Origin: Hirudinaria manillensis
Lineage: Eukaryota > Annelida > Clitellata > Hirudinida > Hirudinidae
Length of the DNA stretch: 64,000 bases
NCBI GenBank assembly: GCA_034509925.1
Contig: CM067536.1
Location: forward strand, 2,887,501-2,951,500
Reading direction: 5' to 3'
The position numbers and the translations under genes were made by a program. Position 1 is the stretch's first letter; the number at the start of each line of letters is the position of its first letter. The notes under the pieces were generated by a model, which was not told the origin of the DNA, ran no database searches, and saw nothing but the letters and a program-made list of their open reading frames with translations. This document shows positions 48,500 through 60,337 of the stretch, piece after piece.

Positions 48500-50449
48500 G
48501 TAGGAACGGGGAAGGAGTTTGGAGATCGTCGCACCGTGGCCTCCCCGTCGTCGTCGAGCTTCCTCGGACGAGGGGACGACTCTTCTTCCCGATTAAAACC
48601 TTCTCTCTTTTTCTCCTCCGAGAGATTCTCTTCCCGTCTTCCGCACGAAGATTCGAATCTGATTTTCTCAAATTTTCCGCCGCTTTCCGTAGGACTCTCC
48701 CCTACTCTGCAATCTCCGAGATCATGCTCGTTGTCGTCATCAGATAATCACTGTCATCATTATCATCGTCATCATCATCATCATGCTAGTTGCACTCGAG
48801 CGAGATTGAAAGGGCAGACGAGATATTTTTGCGAACCAGTCTGATTTCCATGGGCTTTCTTTGACAGCAGTCATCGCTGACATTAAATACAACCAAAAAA
48901 ACAAAGAAATTATTGTCGTCTTCGTAGTTTTCTTTCTTTCTTTCTCGATCAATCGGTCAATTGAGATGGCGGATCTAATCTCCTTCCACGCACGAAGTCT
49001 TCGTTCGCCATTTTTACGTGTACGTGTAAATACCACGAACAATGCCTTAAGCTGCGCCCCGTCGCCGCCCGAGCACGACCGCTTTAGGGTATTCGGACTC
49101 GTGGCGCCGAGGAGAACCCCTCTCGCCCCGTTTTGGTCGCGCCCCGCCGATTCGACGCGCTTACTGGACGAGCCTTGCACGCGCGATTCATCTTCGGAGA
49201 ACTTGCTGTGTTTGTGTTTTGGGAACTGATTTCTTCTGATTGGCTAAGGCGGCACTTGAGATGGGGATGTATAATTATATATGTGCTTATAATTATTGAG
49301 TTTATTATGAAAGTTTTGGGGCGTCTTCTTTGATGATATCCTAATCATGACTCATCTGTTATGCGCTTGTTGTTATTGTTGATGATGATGATGACGACGA
49401 CGATGTAATTATTAGTGTAAAGATGTTAGCTGATGTACTCACTTCGATTGGAATGGTAATGCTGCTAATCATCACCTACTTAATTATTCATTAATGGCAA
49501 TGCTATCATCACCTGCTTAATTATTCATTAATGGCAATGCTATCATCACCTGCTTAATTATTCATTAATGGTAATGCTATTATCACCTGCTTAATTATTC
49601 ATTAATGACAATGCTATCATCACCTGCTTAATTATTCATTAATGGCAATGCTATTATCACCTGCTTAATTATTCATTAATGACAATGCTATTATCACCTG
49701 CTTAATTATTCATTAATGACAATGCTATTATTACCTGCTTAATTATTCATTAATGACAACGCTATCATCACCTGCTTAATTATTCATTAATGACAACGCT
49801 ATCATCACCTGCTTAATTATTCATTATTGACAATGCTATCATCACCTGCTTAATTATTCATTAATGACAATGCTATTATTACCTGCTTAATTATTCATTA
49901 ATGGCAATGCTATTATTACCTGCTTAATTATTCATCATCGCCAGTGCCGGCACCACTACCAGCTCTCAAAATTAAATTGAAAAATCAAAATTTATTCCAA
50001 TTCAATAAGAAATATAATTATAATAATAAGATAATATAATTATAATAATAAGATAATATAATATGTTTATAATATAAATATTCCAAGGATTGTTGTCAAC
50101 TAAAAAATGTTATGTCTTTGTTCCTTACATGATTCCACATTGTTTGTTTGTGTTGTTACTATCATTGTTATTTTGTTACCATTTATTATAATTAATAATA
50201 ATATTATTATTATTATAGTTATTATTATTATTTTAATATTATTATAGTTATTAGTATTACTGGTATAACTTCGTTCTATTTTTATATTAGTTTTGTTGCT
50301 TCCGAAATAAGCCAGTGTTGTGAGTAAACTCTTCAATGTATTTTCACTGTTATGCAACATTTCTGATGATGATGGTGGTGATTGACTCATTTAATGATTG
50401 AGCATCTGCTCAACTTATTACAGCGGCACGTAACGTATTATTATTAAAC

Positions 50450-50483
<34 letters not shown>

Positions 50484-51400
50484 TTGGTATTACTCGGTCC
50501 TATTGGTTTCCCCTTTGTATTACATTAACAAATGCATTTACAAAGTCATTCATTTCTTCTGAGGAAACATCGGCAAATATTTTGGTTTTGGTTTTGATTT
50601 TTTAACGACTTCGTGGATTCATTTTCAATCGTTTAATTTTGAGGAGTTTTTTATTTTGTTTGTAATTAACCTTAACCTCTGACGATTGTGAATGCTCCTC
50701 CCTCTGGAGGGCGGATCCAGTTTTATTTATTTAGTACTTTACGTTTTAATTGGCTGGTTATGATAACCTGATTGGTCGATTGATTGATTGATTGATTGAT
50801 TGATTGCATCAGCTTAATCAACCTTAATACACTGGCTAGTTAGGTCTGCTTAAACGATGATAACGTTAAATTTCGCGTATCCCGACCTTAATCATTCATT
50901 TTTTCTTTGCTCCACCTTTCAAAACTTCTGATTATTCAATTAATTAATTAATTATGCAATTATTCGACTGATATTCAGTGCCATCCCCTCTGCATCCTCA
51001 GATAGGTATGATGATGATGACGATGATGTACTTCTAGCTTAAAGCATATTCCCTTGCAAATTCAATGGTCTGCACGTGCCACAAGAAACTGTGTCTCTTG
51101 GTTTCAAGTAAACACTTTCAAAGAGTTTATTAAATTTTATAAAAAAAATAGTTTTATGCACTTTATAATTATGCAATCATTTAGTTTTTTTCTTGGGTGG
51201 GGAGCTTGAAAATGCAATGGTTGTGCTATCACTTCTCCTGATCTATTGATGGGTGGTTTCTGGCGTTTGTATGTAAAATTATAAAAATAATAATATATAT
51301 AATATTAAATAATACATATAATGAATTACTGTATAATATTTAATACATATATAAATAAATATAACTTGACATATTATACAACGTGGCCATATGGCACGGT
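48500..51400. other. epsin 3' UTR and intergenic sequence
   Basis: 48500-49230 is GC-richer than its surroundings with several overlapping frames on both strands but no homology; it is probably 3' UTR. 49453-49935 is a minisatellite. ATT tracts lie at 50180-50235 and 50440-50485, and a short (TGAT)n tract near 50775-50800. No gene was recognised. Confidence 0.5.
49453..49935. repeat. 37-bp minisatellite, ~13 copies
   Basis: Tandem copies of a 37-bp unit built from ggcaatgctatcatcacctg then cttaattattcattaat. Copies differ mainly at ggcaat/gacaat/gacaac and atcatc/attatc/attatt. Confidence 0.95.
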
Positions 51401-51608
51401 TTGTTGTTAGTTTTCTTTGCCAAAGGTCAAGTGAAAGTTCATTGCACATTACTTGCTTCTCCAGCATAATCCGGATTGGATTTGCATAAGTTGAGGAGAG
51501 GGGAGTTTGCCGGCACCCGAGTCGTGCCAGAAACGGCCCGTATGACATTGAGTCTGCATATTTCCTTGAAATCCTTTTGTCTGGGATTTCCAGTCAAGTT
51601 TCTCGTCT

Positions 51609-51690
51609 ATGGTAATTGCCAGGAAAGCTGTTGTTTATGTGGCTGGAATGCGTACCCCATTCGTGCGGAATGTCAACTCGCAGTCAGCAG
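51609..51690 (+). pseudogene. possible orphan thiolase N-terminal exon
   Basis: ATG at 51609 opens 27 codons reading RKAVVYVAGMRTPFVRN and ending at CAG|GTCTTT, phase 1. The VVxVxGxRTPF pattern resembles the first strand and loop of thiolase-fold enzymes (HADHB, ACAA families). No further thiolase exon is seen before or after, and cathepsin L begins 534 bases downstream. It is therefore either a relic, or the first exon of a gene spanning the cathepsin array, or chance. Confidence 0.25.
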
Positions 51691-52223
51691 GTCTTTATTG
51701 ATTGATTGATTTATTTATTTATTTAATTTTTTTTTTATTGATTTGTTTATTTTTTGGAGAAGGATGTCTGAAGATCTATTGTTATATGATAGTTTGAAAC
51801 TAATACTGTTTGAGAAATTCATCCGCGTCATTGAGGCGCCCTTGCATTCTGGTCGGAACTGTCCTAAGACAGTTATCCAGAAGACGTGTGTCGTCTGTAT
51901 TCATAGACAACTTGATCACCTGTTTTGTATGTAATATATTAAATTGCATGAATAATAATATATCCATCAAGCTTTTAAGTAGATGTTAAAACGATATATA
52001 AATGTCATGTATAACGCATCCAAAGTTATAGTTAAAAATTACATCATATAACTATTATATTATCAACACGTTGTAATATAATTTTATAATATATAATTTA
52101 TTATTATTATGCAATATAATTTGATTTTACAACTTATTATCTTTCGTTGCGCAGGTCCATTATCCGTTTATTTATAAAAAACATGTAAAATTTTAAGCGC
52201 TTGAAAAGTTTGCAAACTTCCTG

Positions 52224-53279
52224 ATGGACTTTCACGTTTTGGTTCTCTTGCTTTTAGGGGCTGTGATTTCACATTGCGCCCCTGGTTTGAAATGGTCGCC
52301 TATTATGCCAGGAAAAGAAATTCAGTATACCGATTATTTCAACTTCGATGTGAACAAGGAATGGACAAGTTTCAGGATTAACTACAAGCGCGAGTTCAAC
52401 TTGATTGGACAGGAAGAAGTAAGGAAAGCGATATTTGAGAAGAATCTGAAGGCAATCAAATTGCACAACTTCAGACATTCCAGAGGTCTCTCCTCTTTCA
52501 AAATGGCCGTCAACGAATTTGCAGACTTGACTTTTGAGGAGTACGTTGGGCTCATGTTGAGTTCCGCTATGACGAACAAGACGTTCCGCTACGGTAGCTC
52601 CTTCATGAAACCCTTGAACGTAGACAAAATCCCACAAGAAGTCGATTGGAGAGACCATGGATACGTCACACCCGTAAAGAACCAGGGCCAATGTGGTTCG
52701 TGCTGGGCATTCAGTTCAACGGGTGCCATTGAAGGGCAGCACTTCAGAAAGACTGGAAAGTTGGTATCTCTCAGCGAACAGAACTTGGTCGACTGTTCGT
52801 TTTCTTTTGGAAACAACGGATGCCACGGGGGTCTCATGGATCGGGCCTTTGAATACGTTAAACAGAACTCTGGAATCGATACCGAAGCTTCGTATCCGTA
52901 CGTTGCCCGCGAACAGAGGTGTAGTTTCAACAACGCAACGGTCGGTGCAACGGTATCTGGTCACGTAGACATCGTTCCAGACGAACAGAAACTCCAGGAA
53001 GCTCTTGCAACAGTTGGTCCAGTCTCCGTTGCCATAAACGCTGGCCTTCAGTCGTTTCGATTTTATTCAGAAGGTGTCTATGACGAATCCGAATGCGATC
53101 CTGCTGGCTTGAACCACGGCGTGCTGGCAGTGGGCTATGGATCAGAGAGTGGAAAAGATTTTTGGCTCGTTAAGAACAGTTGGGGAGAGAGTTGGGGAAT
53201 TGGTGGGTACGTCAAAATGGCGAGGAATAAAAGGAACCAGTGTGGTATTGCCAGTATGGCCAGTTACCCGCTCGTGTGA
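52224..53279 (+). CDS. CTSL: cathepsin L-like cysteine protease, copy 1 (intronless)
   Basis: A single open frame of 351 aa. Residues 1-18 are a signal peptide. The propeptide has an ERFNIN-type helix ([15 protein letters not shown], 64-78) and a GNFD-like segment ([10 protein letters not shown], 94-103). The mature enzyme should start near [12 protein letters not shown] (about 135-146). Catalytic residues: Q154 (oxyanion), C160 in CGSCW, H298 in LNHGV, N318 in KNSWG. One N-glycosylation sequon is at N237. It is a lysosomal or secreted papain-family endopeptidase. The absence of any coding intron is unusual for an animal cathepsin L and suggests a retrocopy or lineage intron loss. A good acceptor-like ctttcgttgcgcag about 70 bases upstream could end a 5' UTR intron. 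AATAAA at about 53406 fits polyadenylation. Confidence 0.96.
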   Translation: MDFHVLVLLLLGAVISHCAPGLKWSPIMPGKEIQYTDYFNFDVNKEWTSFRINYKREFNLIGQEEVRKAIFEKNLKAIKLHNFRHSRGLSSFKMAVNEFADLTFEEYVGLMLSSAMTNKTFRYGSSFMKPLNVDKIPQEVDWRDHGYVTPVKNQGQCGSCWAFSSTGAIEGQHFRKTGKLVSLSEQNLVDCSFSFGNNGCHGGLMDRAFEYVKQNSGIDTEASYPYVAREQRCSFNNATVGATVSGHVDIVPDEQKLQEALATVGPVSVAINAGLQSFRFYSEGVYDESECDPAGLNHGVLAVGYGSESGKDFWLVKNSWGESWGIGGYVKMARNKRNQCGIASMASYPLV

Positions 53280-54313
53280 TCAACAGTGGTACTTGAACAA
53301 AACTGCCACGTGAACTGCAATGTCAAATTTATCGATTTCGTTTGATTGTTTTGATATATCATTTCATTTTTTATAAATAGTTTGGTTCAATTATTTTGAC
53401 ATTTCAATAAAAGTTATTATTAAAAAAAAATCAGTGCAAGTATCCTAAAAGTTCATGTATTGTATGTATTTATAATAGTCATCCACAATGGCAAATACAA
53501 ACCTTCATTTAAATATTTGTTTCTAACAATAACAAATAAATATATAACTATTTGCAACTCATTGGATTACACCATAATTAGCTATTTTAGTAAGGCATTT
53601 TCAATGAAATTTAGGTCAGAACATTATTATTTAGTGCAGTCAACCGTGATTATAATTTTATTTCATAGAAACAATAACGAATAATTTAAATTAATAATAA
53701 TGTAAAAAAATCCTCGGTAGTGCCACGGATAATAAATTACGATTACGATTTTAGCTCAGACTTCAAATTTCTTTTAAGATAACTTCGAAGAATTGCTTTC
53801 AACATAATGGTTAATATAACAAAACTTTTATTATTTTACAAGAGTCAACTTGGAGAAGAATGTCTGAAAATCTATTGTTATATGGTAGTTTGAAACTAAT
53901 GTTATTTGAGAAATTCATCCGCGTCATTGAGTCGCCCTTGCATCCTGGTCGGAACTGTCCTAAGACAGTTATCCAGAAGACGTGTGTCGTCTGTATTCAT
54001 AGACATCCTGATCACCTGTTTTGTATGTAATATATTAAATTGCATGAATAATAATATATCCATCAAGCTTTTAAGTAGATGTTAAAACGATATATAAATG
54101 TCATGTATAACAAATTTACAGTTAAAAATTATATCATATAACTATTATATTATCAACACGTTGTAATATAATTTTATAATATATAACTTATTATTATTAT
54201 GCAATATAATTTGATTTTACAACTTATTATCTTTCGTTGCGCAGGTCCATTATCCGTTTATTTATAAAAAACATGTAAAATTTTAAGCGCTTGAAAAGTT
54301 TGCAAACTTCCTG

Positions 54314-55369
54314 ATGGACTTTCACGTTTTGGTTCTCGTGCTTTTAGGGGCTGTGATTTCACATTGCGCCCCTGGTTTGAAATGGTCGCCTATTATGCCA
54401 GGAAAAGAAATTCAGTATACCGATTATTTCAACTTCGATGTGAACAAGGAATGGACGAGTTTTAGGATTAACTACAAGCGCGAGTTCAACTTGATTGGAC
54501 AGGAAGAAGTAAGGAAAGCGATATTTGAGAAGAATCTGAAGGCAATCAAATTGCACAACTTCAGACATTCCAGAGGTCTCTCCTCTTTCAAAATGGCCGT
54601 CAACGAATTTGCAGACTTGACTTTTGAGGAGTACGCTGGGCTCATGTTGAGTTCCGCTATGATGAACAAGACGTTTCGCTACGGTAGCTCCTTCATGAAA
54701 CCCTTGAATGTAGACAAAATCCCACAAGAAGTCGATTGGAGAGACCATGGATACGTCACACCCGTAAAGAACCAGGGCCAATGTGGTTCGTGCTGGGCAT
54801 TCAGTTCAACGGGTGCCATTGAAGGGCAGCATTTCAGAAAGACTGGAAAGTTGGTATCTCTCAGCGAACAGAACTTGGTCGACTGTTCGTTTTCTTTTGG
54901 AAACAACGGATGCCACGGGGGTCTCATGGATCGGGCCTTTGAATACGTTAAACAAAACTCTGGAATCGATACCGAAGCTTCGTATCCGTACGTTGCCCGC
55001 GAACAGAGGTGTAGTTTCAACAACGCAACGGTCGGTGCAACGGTATCTGGTCACGTAGACATCGTTCCAGACGAACAGAAACTCCAGGAAGCTCTTGCAA
55101 CAGTTGGTCCAGTCTCCGTTGCCATCAACGCTGGCCTTCAGTCGTTTCGATTTTATTCAGAAGGTGTCTATGACGAATCCGAATGCGATCCTGCTGGCTT
55201 GAACCACGGCGTGCTGGCAGTGGGCTATGGATCAGAGAGTGGAAAAGATTTTTGGCTCGTTAAGAACAGTTGGGGAGAGAGTTGGGGAATTGGTGGGTAC
55301 GTCAAAATGGCGAGGAATAAAAGGAACCAGTGTGGTATTGCCAGTATGGCCAGTTACCCGCTCGTGTGA
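54314..55369 (+). CDS. CTSL: cathepsin L-like cysteine protease, copy 2 (intronless)
   Basis: The tandem partner of the preceding gene: 351 aa, with only three amino-acid differences (L9 to V in the signal peptide, V108 to A, and T117 to M in the propeptide). The mature enzyme is predicted to be identical, with the same Q154, C160, H298 and N318. Most DNA changes are silent or in flanks, which points to a recent duplication or ongoing gene conversion. The same upstream acceptor-like site (near 54244) and AATAAA (near 55502) are retained, so both copies look functional. Confidence 0.96.
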   Translation: MDFHVLVLVLLGAVISHCAPGLKWSPIMPGKEIQYTDYFNFDVNKEWTSFRINYKREFNLIGQEEVRKAIFEKNLKAIKLHNFRHSRGLSSFKMAVNEFADLTFEEYAGLMLSSAMMNKTFRYGSSFMKPLNVDKIPQEVDWRDHGYVTPVKNQGQCGSCWAFSSTGAIEGQHFRKTGKLVSLSEQNLVDCSFSFGNNGCHGGLMDRAFEYVKQNSGIDTEASYPYVAREQRCSFNNATVGATVSGHVDIVPDEQKLQEALATVGPVSVAINAGLQSFRFYSEGVYDESECDPAGLNHGVLAVGYGSESGKDFWLVKNSWGESWGIGGYVKMARNKRNQCGIASMASYPLV

Positions 55370-55479
55370 TCAGCAGTGGTACTTGAACAAAACTGCCACG
55401 TGAACTGCAATGTCAAATTTGTCGATTTCGTTTGATTGTTTTGATATATCATTTCATTTTTTATAAATAGTTTGGTTCA

Positions 55480-57317
55480 ATTATTTTGATATTTCGGTTC
55501 AATAAAAGTTATTATTAAAAAAAAATCAGTGCAAGTATCCTAAAAGTTCATGTATATATAATAGTCATCCACAATGGCAAATACAAACCTTCATTTAAAT
55601 ATATGTTTCTAACAATAACAATTTGCAATTGGATTACACCATAATTAGCTATTTTAGCAAGGCATTTTCAATGAAATTTAGGTCAGAACTAGTGCAATCA
55701 ACCGTGATTATAATTTAAATTAATATATGTAGTAGTGCCACGGATAATAAATTACGATTACGATTTTAGCTCAGACTTCAATTCTGTTCGGTAATTACTT
55801 TCAACATAATATAACAAAACTTTTATTATTTTACAAGAGTCAAGACAATTCTTTAATTGATATAAGCAAATTTGGCTAGTAGTTTTGTGACCAATTTTCT
55901 TGGATCATGGCTTTCCAAATTCTAGGAAATATTAAGAAACAGTCTTTAAATTAATATTTTAATAGAAATAGTATAAAAATATCAGCTAACGTCCACGCCC
56001 AGCTCCAACAGATCCTCTTGAAAGTGAAGTTTGGAATAATTATAGTAACCACGCAGCAGCTTTTGAGCTTGTCCGTGGTTCTTATCATCCCTGATAATCT
56101 TCAGCACCGTTTTAGCAAAGGTTGGCGCTCTCATCTAAAATCATTAAATTAGTGCCTTAAACTCAAATACATTCGATTGATTGAAAATTGAATAAAATAA
56201 AATAATTAAAATGCAAATAATCATTCGAAAACAATCGCCACATCTTCGGAATTAGAAAAGACTCGTGGTCGCAGAGTCGTGAATCAAGCTTCCGTGCTAC
56301 TGTTTTTTAGCCAATAACAACATTTTAAAAATCAATTCAAGAGTTTAAACAATTTTAAATAATTAATTTTTAAATAATTAATCCATTGATTCAGTCTTTA
56401 ACAATTATTTTGATATTTCGGTTCAATAAAAGTTATTATTAAAAAAAAATCAGTGCAAGTATCCTAAAAGTTCATGTATATATAATAGTCATCCACAATG
56501 GCAAATACAAACCTTCATTTAAATATATGTTTCTAACAATAACAATTTGCAATTGGATTACACCATAATTAGCTATTTTAGCTAGGCATTTTCAATGAAA
56601 TTTAGGTCAGAACTAGTGCAGTCAACCGTGATTATAATTTAAATTAATATATGTAGTAGTGCCACGGATAATAAATTACGATTACGATTTTAGCTCAGAC
56701 TTCAATTCTGTTCGGTAATTACTTTCAACATAATATAACAAAACTTTTATTTTACAAGACAATTCTTTAATCGATCTGGGCAAATTTGACTAGTAGTTCT
56801 GTGACCAATTCTCTTGGATCATGGCTTTCCAAATTCTAGGAAATATTAAGAAACAGTCTTTAAATTAATATTTTAATAGAAATAGTATAAAAATATCAGC
56901 TAACGTCCACGCCCAGCTCCAACAGATCCTCTTGAAGGTGAAGTTTGGAATAATTATAGTAACCACGCAGCAGCTTTTGAGCTTGTCCGTGGTTCTTATC
57001 ATCCCTGATAATCTTCAGCACCGTTTTAGCAAAGGTTGGCGCTCTCATCTAAAATCATTAAATTAGTGCCTTAAACTCAAATACATTCGATTGATTGAAA
57101 ATTGAATAAAATAAAATAATTAAAATGCAAATAATCATTCGAAAACAATCGCCACATCTTCGGAATTAGAAAAGACTCGTGGTCGCAGAGTCGTGAATCA
57201 AGCTTCCGTGCTACTGTTTTTTAGCCAATAACAACATTTTAAAAATCAATTCAAGAGTTTAAACAATTTTAAATAATTAATTTTTAAATAATTAATCCAT
57301 TGATTCAGTCTTTAACA
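55480..57317. repeat. ~920-bp tandem duplication (cathepsin 3' flank plus LRR-gene last exon)
   Basis: 55480-56403 and 56404-57317 are nearly identical, each beginning ttattttgatatttcggttc and ending attgattcagtctttaacaa. Each contains the cathepsin L 3' end (including the AATAAA region) and one complete copy of the terminal exon of the minus-strand LRR gene. It overlaps the 3' edge of the 2.1-kb cathepsin duplication, so duplications are nested. Confidence 0.93.
55982..56134 (-). CDS. duplicated last exon of the LRR gene (alternative terminal exon)
   Basis: A 153-base copy of the exon at 56896-57048 with the same TTTTAG acceptor and stop. The encoded 50 residues differ only by Phe versus Leu in KLH(F/L)QED. 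It could be used as an alternative 3' end of the upstream LRR gene, skipping the nearer copy, or be an unused duplicate. Confidence 0.65.
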   Translation of the reverse strand: MRAPTFAKTVLKIIRDDKNHGQAQKLLRGYYNYSKLHFQEDLLELGVDVS

Positions 57318-59763
57318 AGAGAGTTCAACTCTGCTCAATGTTGTTAGAATTTTACATTAGAAGGCAATTAAGTTGATATATTCGTAAATAATTTTTAAAG
57401 GAGACAAAATAATAAAATGACAAATGAGATAATAAAATATAATTATATTAAAGATAATAATTATAATAAAGAATAGCTTACTATTTGCTGGATCAAACTA
57501 CGTCGGTCCCAATATGTGCTTCTATTGAAAAAAATGTCATAAATATAATCATATTTCACAACAATTATGTTTTCAAATTCACATAAATCCTCACGTTTCC
57601 TTATGACCGTCAAAGATACTGCACATAAAATTCATCACCTTTCTGTTAATAAAATTAGTCTGGATGTACTTGTATTTTATTATTATTATTATATAATATA
57701 ATATATTAGTAATTATCATAATTTTAATAACAAATATAATTATTTTAATTATAATAACAATGAAAAATAATGATCGTGGTCATCATCGTCATTATCTCCA
57801 TCTTCATCATGTTTGGCATATTATTATTATGATTATGATTATTATTATTATGATTATGATTATTATTATTATTATTATTATCATTATTATTTTGTTATTT
57901 TTACTAAGAAACGTCTCCCACAAAAATAATTAATTACTTTTTCAATTCGGTAGATAAATATCCGGAATTTATGCAACTTTCCACTAAAACACTGAAAATT
58001 CATTTAAATGTTTATAGTTTGGAACCAAATTAATTATTTGTAATAATTACTGGTAGAAGCGGCGATAGCCCCAGTGTCTCAATGTAACCAAAAGAACCTA
58101 TTTAAAAGAAATAGTGTTAGTAATTGGGATAAAATTTTATTAAAAAGGAGTATATATTAGATAACATTCAAAACTTACTTGTTCTAATATCTGCATGCGC
58201 GATGCTTGGCTGAGCAGGTCATTTTTTGTAAATTTAACTGGTTGGCGATTTCCAATTTCATGGAACATCTCAGGTGTGACCAACAGGGCGTCGTCGATAT
58301 TAAAATGACGTAGATCTTCAGCATTTATCTGTGGCTAATTATTAATAATTAAGGCATTATAAATAATAATTTGATCATATCAGTTAGAAATAGTTTAACA
58401 CTAAGAGGGCTACTAATTACAAATTATGCAATTGTATTATAACATAGCAAATATTAAAATTATAGGCATTACAAATTCTGACCACATCTATAAATCCTTG
58501 CCAGCCTTGGTATAATGCATTATCTTCTGGGGAAATGTTCGACGGAGAATGAGCAAGAAACCTCTTAAAAGGCTTGCGATTCCAAAGTTCCAAAATTTCC
58601 TTATTTCTTCTTCATGACAAGAATTTAGATTAAAATTTGAATTATTTATGAAAAGAACGAAAAGCAAACTTACTCGAACATAAAACAGTTCCGGATGTCA
58701 ATATTTTCCAGGTTTGGTAGTTCCGAGATGGCGTCTATAAGTTTGTACGTGAAGCGTGATGTAAATCTTCCATGTTTTCCGACGTAAGTTATTTCGGCTC
58801 CTCTTAAGTCCAACGTCCTGAAAATATCGTTTTAGATTTATTTTAATATTTTAATAAATATTTTGAACGCAAGTTTTAATTGCACCTTAATTGTCTCATG
58901 CCGGTCAAAATGTTTATAAAAAATGGACTGAAAGATGTGTTAGGCAGAGCCAAAACTTTGAGGTTTTTAAGACTTCTTATAGATTCTAAAACTGAATCAT
59001 CGAGATGCTCTCTTTCCAATTTCAAAACTTCCAAAGTATCAGAAAATGGTGTAAGGTTCAAGCGCAATTGATTTTTTTCTTCTGAATAACGATATCCAAG
59101 TGTCAAAAACAACTTTTTGAGTTTAGGAAATGGAACATTTGGCAAGTCTACCGCTGATCTAAAAAAATATTATTTTAAATGATTAATTAATAAATAAATA
59201 AATAAATATTAACTCATTTAAAGATAATTCGTACCTCTTCCAATATGATAAATCCAAACATTGGATTGAAGATCCTAGTGCACGGAGATGAGTCATTAAA
59301 TTTGGGGAAAATTTATCAACATCGATTGACAAACTTCTAACTGGATATTTTGAACGACTTATTAGTTTCAGGCGATGTTGCTCTAAATCATCATTAACCG
59401 ACAATCGATCTGATACATCAACATGTTCCCATCGAAGAACATCCCTGAATGATAGCAAACGAGATATTTCACGTTGATGCATTGCCAGTCCTAATTCTTT
59501 GCTTTTTATGATAATCTTCTCAAACAGATAAGGAGGAAGAATCCATTTTTTCGAACCAGAGGAAACTGCAAAACAATTGGCCACATGTGATTATCTGTTT
59601 AAGATTACTCGTTTCAATACTAGAATGCTTTTGCATTGCAATTTATAGAGGTAGCTCGATTAAGGCTTAAAAATTCATCATTGCTGACAAAGTCCTACAG
59701 TATCCCAGCAACAGCATAAACAATATATCGATGATGCAACTTTCATTCACCGGTCGGCATTAA

Positions 59764-59796
<33 letters not shown>

Positions 59797-60090
59797 TTAA
59801 CAGGCGTTGATTTTAATATTGAATGTTCAAGATGTTCCAAGACACGTTGCCTCAATTCATTTAATTAATATTTACAACATAACTACATTAAAATCAATAA
59901 TTTGCTTAAACAACTCCCCAGGTGGTGCTACCTCATTATTGCAAATTTATTAATTTATTTAACGAAAATAAACCAAAAATATCAGCAAAATCTTACAACG
60001 ACATCCAATCAACCAACCATTTTTGAAGAGTCCTTCGTGAAACACCTCGAAGAATTTAAACGCAGTCAACTCGAGCAAGTTGTCCTGCAT
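56896..60090 (-). CDS. leucine-rich-repeat protein, ZYG11/ZER1-like layout
   Basis: Nine exons, 60090-59997, 59565-59235, 59158-58886, 58817-58674, 58609-58483, 58328-58179, 58097-58051, 57521-57482 and 57048-56896, join in frame to 452 aa. Residues 1-60 hold a helical N-terminus (NLLELTAFKFFEVF, then LPPYLFEKIIIKSKELG), like the start of F-box/LRR or ZYG11-type ubiquitin-ligase substrate receptors. At least five LRR-type units follow, for example VRSLSID, QCLDLSYWKR, LEVLKLEREHL, LKVLALPNTSF, LRTLDLRGAEI and LENIDIRNCFMF. The C-terminal ~150 residues have no recognised domain. ZYG11/ZER1 proteins recruit targets to Cullin-2 through a BC box, which was not verified here. The 58609 acceptor (CATGAAG) is the least certain junction. 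The last exon is duplicated downstream. Confidence 0.65.
57660..57895. repeat. AT-rich ATT/ATG simple repeats in an LRR-gene intron
   Basis: Runs of ATT, ATG and ATTATTATG units between the LRR-gene exons at 57521 and 58051. No coding signal was seen. Confidence 0.8.
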
Positions 60091-60283
60091 GCTTTGCAAT
60101 CCATTTCCGGTTGACATATTTTATATTTTGACAGATAAACGTTTGATTAGTTCAAGTTTTTAGCTTCAAAATAGAACGTATAATAATTATCAACTTAATT
60201 AAATCTTCTGTTGATATCGAAGATGATGTATTTATATTTTAAAATTCTATTTACGTTTTGTAAAATAAAATTTTATAATTAAA

Positions 60284-60336
<53 letters not shown>
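60091..60336. other. LRR-gene upstream region ending in an (AAT)n tract
   Basis: Short 5' flank of the minus-strand LRR gene. 60282-60336 is a perfect (AAT)n microsatellite that directly abuts the second retroelement, and is probably its insertion target. Confidence 0.7.

Positions 60337-60337
<1 letters not shown>

Larger units (their letters stand above)
51756..55843. repeat. 2.1-kb tandem segmental duplication (cathepsin L array)
   Basis: 51756-53848 and 53849-55843 align along their length, starting ggagaag(g/a)atgtctgaa and ending ttttacaagagtcaa. The coding regions are offset by exactly 2090 bases and differ at very few positions, while the flanks show several small deletions. Each unit includes about 470 bp of upstream sequence, the gene and its 3' end, so each copy could carry its own promoter. 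Confidence 0.95.

Noticed and set aside
48336-49229. Several overlapping frames on both strands after epsin
   Set aside because: The minus-strand frames are antisense to epsin exon 8, and the rest lies in probable 3' UTR with no homology.
49453-49935. CRISPR-like regular repeat
   Set aside because: Units are directly adjacent with no unique spacers, in a eukaryotic genome; it is a minisatellite.
52269-52964. Minus-strand and alternate-frame reading frames over cathepsin L (repeated at 54359-55054)
   Set aside because: Shadows of the strongly coding plus-strand frame, duplicated with it.
59902-60114. Plus-strand frame of 70 codons
   Set aside because: Antisense to exon 1 of the LRR gene, which fits splice phase and gene structure.
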